Below are positions 21,849 through 25,522 of a stretch of DNA of 25,522 bases, in pieces. Below the pieces are notes generated by a model. The model did not search any database and had not been told where the DNA came from. It worked only from the letters and a program-made list of their open reading frames with translations. The stretch is taken from the IMG/VR virus record IMGVR_UViG_3300044712_001740, positions 1 to 25,522 of that record; one strand, 5' to 3'. A program made the translations under genes and the position numbers. This stretch comes from a virus. The number at the start of each line of letters is the position of its first letter. The first letter of the stretch is position 1.

Positions 21849-22664
21849 TCACCGCAAGGTGAATCGCTCGCTGTCAAAAACACCTCGTTTGAGTTCTTCG
21901 AGCGCGTACACCAAGATGATGATTTCAACACCGCCTCGATCAACATCCTGCAATCGATTCAGCTCCATCAGCATCTTGTTCAGCCGCTTATACGTCGGCA
22001 CCACAATGCGACACGAGCCGTACGCTTGGCACGCTTTCACCCACTTGGCCAAACCAGCGCGATTTGATTTCCCATCGACCTCGTATTCGAGCGGCACGTC
22101 AATCACATCAGTTAGCAGTAAATCGGGTTCAACGCGTCGGCGCTGGGTCGGGTGCAGATGCGCATCGGCGTCGCTGAGGTATCTGATTTGCGGTTCCCAA
22201 TCAACCCGCCAACGAATTTCCGTTTCCATCTTCGCAATCGCTTCGCCCATCTCAACAATCCCTAGACCGTGATCAACATTGCCACCGCGGCGCACCGCCC
22301 AATGGATTTCGCTCTCGGCGGGATCGATCCCCGTTAGTTCGCGGAAGCGCATCGCACCCAACTGCGTGAGCACATACAGCTTTGTCGGTGGCGCAGACGA
22401 ATGGTCGTGATACGTCGCCGGCTTGCCGTGCACGGTGTACGCTTCTATGAGCTGCGTCTTGATCGGCTGGCGGCGGGCATCGGCAAGCGCATTGCGGACC
22501 GTGTTCGGAGCAAAGCGATAATGCTCCAACGTGCGCACGATGGCGCTTGCGCGTGCCAGCCCCGTATATCCAATGAGGAGCAATATCGCGTTACTGGCTT
22601 GGCGTTGGCTCATTAGGTGTTCCGCGAGAGCAGGCGGGTGAGCGATGAAGAGCGGTACGGTCAA
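21849..22664 (-). CDS. Replication-relaxation-like winged-helix protein
   Basis: The 271-residue product resembles the Replic_Relax family of plasmids and integrative elements. A winged helix at the N-terminus (SNAILLLIGYTGLARASAIV, then NTVRNALADARR) is followed by a YVLTQLGAMRF strand (about 97-107). A C-terminal core has PDLLL (about 180) and EYEVDGK (about 194), then WVKACQAYGSCRIVVPTYKRL. The PD...ExD.K spacing is nuclease-like. The start is TTG 22664, with AAGGA about seven bases upstream; ATG 22613 is an alternative. It is probably involved in DNA replication or transfer, which fits the FtsK-like ATPase and repeat-rich spacer next to it. Confidence 0.65.
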   Translation of the reverse strand: MTVPLFIAHPPALAEHLMSQRQASNAILLLIGYTGLARASAIVRTLEHYRFAPNTVRNALADARRQPIKTQLIEAYTVHGKPATYHDHSSAPPTKLYVLTQLGAMRFRELTGIDPAESEIHWAVRRGGNVDHGLGIVEMGEAIAKMETEIRWRVDWEPQIRYLSDADAHLHPTQRRRVEPDLLLTDVIDVPLEYEVDGKSNRAGLAKWVKACQAYGSCRIVVPTYKRLNKMLMELNRLQDVDRGGVEIIILVYALEELKRGVFDSERFTLR

Positions 22665-22687
22665 GAAAAATCCTTTTTGTGAGACAC

Positions 22688-22731
22688 TTTTTAATGCTTA
22701 AAAACTCATCCGACTTTTTAAGCATTAAAAA
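22688..22731. repeat. 17-bp inverted repeat
   Basis: TTTTTAATGCTTAAAAA (22688-22704) and TTTTTAAGCATTAAAAA (22715-22731) are perfect inverted copies around a 10-base spacer. The AT-rich stem with flanking A/T runs could be a bidirectional terminator or a DNA site for replication or recombination. Confidence 0.85.
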
Positions 22732-22746
22732 TTCAGCTATTCGACA

Positions 22747-22810
22747 GTGGGAAATCTGGATTCCACATTTCCCACATTCCCACATTCCCACATTCCCACA
22801 TTCCCACATT
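22747..22810. repeat. Tandem 8-bp repeats, iteron-like
   Basis: Five perfect copies of CCCACATT occupy 22771-22810, preceded by a degenerate copy (TCCACATT, 22762-22769) and an inverted GTGGGAAAT (22747-22755) that pairs with 22767-22775. The array ends over the FtsK-like stop codon. Confidence 0.9.
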
Positions 22811-24830
22811 ATACGGTTACAAGTGCCCGAAGCGATTCGGAAATGTGGCGCGCTACGTTATAACCACGTTCGTTCTTTGAGACCGGTGTCAGCAATCCTT
22901 TTTTCTCAAGCCAAAATGCCGCCGCGTTGACCTCATCTGTTTGACACCCTACTCCGCGCGCCACGTCTGAAATATTGAATACTCCATTCAGGGCGTCGCA
23001 GGCATATCGCACCATCTTCATGATGTTGGGAGATAATTTAGGCACGCCATCTGAATTATCAATGTTTTGGTCTAGCATCTTGGGTGCATCACCGGGAGGA
23101 ATCTCTTTCATCGGTGGGCGCGGTACATCGATCTCAAAGGATTGGCACGGCGCAATCGTTCCGCGATACATCAACAACATGCGGCCAGGCATGCCGCCCA
23201 GCTTTTGCGCGCCGCCACATCCTAGCACAGCAACACTGTTCGTTGCTGTGGGTACCGAAAAGGAAACCCGCACGATGGCGTTCGCCAAGATTTGTGGATG
23301 GATTGTTTTTGTGTCTGGGTATTGAGTGGAGGCAATCAGGTGGATTCCACTGGCACGCGCTTTTTGCGCGATTTCAACCATGCTATCCATATCGTTTTGG
23401 AACGAAGCAATCTCGTCGATGATTGCAACGATATGATCGAGCGCGTACGGTCGCCCATCGGATTGGTTGTAATCAGAGACATTCTCCACTCCAAATTCGC
23501 GCAGCAGTTTGTTGCGCTCGTTCATTGTGTCGATCAATCTTCCAAACTCACGTCCGGCATCATCGTCTTCAACATAGCGAACGTTCTGTTTGTTCGCGTA
23601 CCGCGCGAACGAAACACCGCCCTTGCCATCGATCAACACGACCGATGCAACACCGCCGCGAACAAGCGATTGGATCCATCCATGCAAGAATCGAGTCTTG
23701 CCCATCCCGCTCGACCCAGCCACGAGCGCGTGCGTGATGGATGGTAACGGAACCCAAACGTCGGTCCCGTTCTCGTTTGTACCCACGGGTAGTGACAACC
23801 TGCTGGGCGACATTTCCGGTAACCGCTTTTGCTCGAACGGCTTGGAAATCTGGATATTCGGTGCCGCGAGATGTTCGGGCGTCTCTGGTTCTTCGATAAT
23901 GTCATCAACCGCCGCGCCGGACTGGGTTCCAGCGGCAAGCACCAACGAAACAGTTTGATCACGCTTGATCACATCCGCATCAACCGCGCCGACGGTCATT
24001 TGTGCCGATGCAGTCAACCTGGGACGCATTTCCGCCATTGCGCCAGGCAAGCGTCCTGGACGTATCACATCAAACCCGCCTCCAAGTTTTGGAACAACAA
24101 TGGTCAGCTCGTCGTTGGCGTCGCGCGTTTCTCCTAATCTTACCTGCGCCGAATTTCCCAGCTTAAAAACAAGCAACACTAAACCGACAGACCCAGCGAC
24201 AATAAAAATAACAATCGCCATTGCCGATCCATACGAGCGAATCCAATCGGTGCTTCTCTCGTTCGTCTGTTTTTCTATATACGTCTGGGTGTCTTCAGTG
24301 GTCCGCGTCTGCACTGCTGATACAATGATCGCGGTTTGTGACGCGCTGGCTGTTGCCGATGCGACGGCCAGTTGTTGTGCTGTGACGGTTTGAGACACGC
24401 TCAACGAGTACGCGGTTGCAGACTGACGCGCTTCTTCGGTCGATTTCGCAATCGCGATTTTTTGCGCAACACTGGTTTGCTCTGCGCTTTGCGCTTGGGA
24501 TGTTTTTTGAGCCGAAACCGTGATTTGACCAGACACCAAGGTCTGCGACGCGTCGCGCGCGTCCTTCGTTTGATTCGCCGCTATCGTTGCCTGCGCAGCG
24601 AGTGCTTGCGCCTGCGCCGCCGATACGGTCGTCTGGCGAGACGCCTCGATCATCTTTTGATAATCCTCATTTGCCTTCATGCTCGCCTCAATCGCCGCTT
24701 TATCGAGTTGAGCCGATGGCGGAAGCGTGGGCGGCGGCGTAATGCTTGACGTGCTCACCGCCGATTCGGCTGAGCACGCGACGATAAAGATGATTGACAA
24801 CACCGAGAAAACTTGGACTAGATGTTTCAT
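22809..24830 (-). CDS. FtsK/HerA-type membrane ATPase with lipoprotein-like N-terminus
   Basis: From ATG 24830 the product is 673 residues. It opens with a signal peptide and lipobox (IIFIVACS, Cys19), then a long Ala/Gln/Thr/Ser-rich coiled segment (about 45-180), one membrane span (about 200-224) and a cytoplasmic motor domain. Walker A is GSSGMGKT (372-379), LIDGKGG and FARY follow, Walker B is IIDE (470-473), and STQYP (501-505) is typical of FtsK/TcpA/TraSA. A winged helix (about 605-655) ends the protein. FtsK-type motors transfer double-stranded DNA. A lipidated, exported N-terminal stalk on such a motor is unusual. The lipid attachment is predicted from motif only. Confidence 0.85.
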   Translation of the reverse strand: MKHLVQVFSVLSIIFIVACSAESAVSTSSITPPPTLPPSAQLDKAAIEASMKANEDYQKMIEASRQTTVSAAQAQALAAQATIAANQTKDARDASQTLVSGQITVSAQKTSQAQSAEQTSVAQKIAIAKSTEEARQSATAYSLSVSQTVTAQQLAVASATASASQTAIIVSAVQTRTTEDTQTYIEKQTNERSTDWIRSYGSAMAIVIFIVAGSVGLVLLVFKLGNSAQVRLGETRDANDELTIVVPKLGGGFDVIRPGRLPGAMAEMRPRLTASAQMTVGAVDADVIKRDQTVSLVLAAGTQSGAAVDDIIEEPETPEHLAAPNIQISKPFEQKRLPEMSPSRLSLPVGTNENGTDVWVPLPSITHALVAGSSGMGKTRFLHGWIQSLVRGGVASVVLIDGKGGVSFARYANKQNVRYVEDDDAGREFGRLIDTMNERNKLLREFGVENVSDYNQSDGRPYALDHIVAIIDEIASFQNDMDSMVEIAQKARASGIHLIASTQYPDTKTIHPQILANAIVRVSFSVPTATNSVAVLGCGGAQKLGGMPGRMLLMYRGTIAPCQSFEIDVPRPPMKEIPPGDAPKMLDQNIDNSDGVPKLSPNIMKMVRYACDALNGVFNISDVARGVGCQTDEVNAAAFWLEKKGLLTPVSKNERGYNVARHISESLRALVTV

Positions 24831-24963
24831 AGCGTCTTCCATTTTCCGAAAAAACCAAAAAGGCGAACGTACAGAACGCGCGATTCGCCATACGTAAAAA
24901 ATAAAAACCAGGATAAAATTGGATCGCATCTCCAAGACATCAAAAATCCAGATTCAATGTGTT

Positions 24964-25506
24964 TCATTTCCACCACCTCCCCGCCATCTTCATTGCGCCC
25001 GATTTCCGAACCTGTCGGCGTGACACTCGCCGCGTTGTCATCTGCGCAACACTGGGTTGTTTGCGAGTGGCAAACATTGGAGTATGGTCCGTGCTAATTC
25101 GCGCAACCGTCGGCACTTGCGCCGATTGCTTTTGCATATACCAGCGCGACCACAGTACCCCGAGGTACGTCAGCGCCACGACAATGACCAACACAATAAT
25201 TGGCATCACGCATGTCACCGTGCTCAATGCGGATTGTGCCGCAACATTGCTTGCCGACAATGACGTGATTGCCGCCGCGTTACTCTCTGCCAGCGACGTG
25301 CTCGCCAATGTGCTGTTGATCGCATCGGCGGGCGCTTGCACCGTTTGCTGCACGTTGCGCGCGGTCGTCGTCGTAACAATGACGACAATCACGCAGACGA
25401 CTGTGATCATCGCAACCAACTTGAGTCCACCTAGTTTGACGAACAATAAAACACCTGCCAGCAATCCAAGCCCGATCAACCCGACGATCATCTGCTCATT
25501 GCTCAT
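24964..25506 (-). CDS. Three-helix membrane protein
   Basis: This 180-residue protein has hydrophobic spans at about 7-24, 28-46 and 101-124 and a basic C-terminal tail (RRVSRRQVRKSG). The segment between spans 2 and 3 is Ala/Ser/Thr-rich (INSTLASTSLAESNAAAITS), similar in style to the coiled stalk of the next gene. ATG 25506 has SD GGGAG. Lying just upstream of the membrane ATPase, it may form part of the same complex; the family is not recognised. Confidence 0.75.
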   Translation of the reverse strand: MSNEQMIVGLIGLGLLAGVLLFVKLGGLKLVAMITVVCVIVVIVTTTTARNVQQTVQAPADAINSTLASTSLAESNAAAITSLSASNVAAQSALSTVTCVMPIIVLVIVVALTYLGVLWSRWYMQKQSAQVPTVARISTDHTPMFATRKQPSVAQMTTRRVSRRQVRKSGAMKMAGRWWK

Positions 25507-25522
25507 TTCAGAACTCCCATCT

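Noticed and set aside
22591-22809. Minus-strand ORF with Trp-Glu-Cys-Gly repeats
   Set aside because: The repeated residues simply translate the 8-bp tandem repeats, and the rest overlaps the start of the relaxation-like gene out of frame.
22771-22810. CRISPR array
   Set aside because: The 8-bp units are directly adjacent with no spacers and no cas genes are present.

Overview
This window looks like part of a phage-related mobile element: a prophage, phage-plasmid or integrative element. Every credible gene is on the minus strand, so the biological reading direction runs from position 25522 down to 1. Genes are packed tightly, often with ATGA, GTGA or TAATG start/stop overlaps, and many starts have a clear Shine-Dalgarno (SD) sequence. 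Base composition is roughly balanced to slightly GC-rich. The host is not identified by any marker gene. The Ala/Thr/Gln-rich coiled segment of the FtsK-like protein and the general style of the genes would fit Chloroflexota, but that is a weak inference.

Region 1 (25506-21849) is a transfer/replication-like block. It holds a three-helix membrane protein, an FtsK/HerA-type ATPase with an unusual lipoprotein-like N-terminus, a non-coding spacer with a 17-bp inverted repeat plus five tandem 8-bp repeats, and a replication-relaxation-like winged-helix protein.

Region 2 (21768-20563) is a regulatory block. It has a small gene, two overlapping frames joined by an A AAA AAG slippery site that lead into an excisionase/MerR-type HTH, a consensus sigma-70 promoter with a dyad inside it, a hairpin-rich leader ending in a terminator that abuts the next start codon, and a LuxR-type HTH protein.

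Region 3 (20177-10618) is the most interesting part: a long operon containing a PRTRC-like ubiquitin-type conjugation cassette. In order it encodes two possible ParB-related/DNA-associated proteins, an E-like protein, a ubiquitin-like C-type protein with a C-terminal extension, an unrecognised protein in the place where I would expect protein F, an E2-like protein B, a small acidic protein, a JAB/JAMM peptidase (protein A), a ThiF-type E1, and then a small protein coupled to a HerA-type ATPase.

Region 4 (10618-7763) carries small genes, an ASCH-domain protein, a complete XerC/D-like tyrosine recombinase with an inverted repeat upstream, a promoter, a 26-codon membrane microprotein and an intrinsic terminator.

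Region 5 (7749-1) is a phage head/packaging module: small membrane and hypothetical proteins, terminase small and large subunits, an HK97-type portal fused to a MuF-like domain, and an HK97/XkdF-type prohead protease running off the window edge. No tail, lysin or capsid gene lies within the window. No stretch longer than about 260 bases lacks a gene. The combination suggests that a bacterial ubiquitin-like conjugation system and a HerA ATPase are part of the core of a phage-like element, rather than of the conjugative plasmids where PRTRC cassettes are usually recognised.
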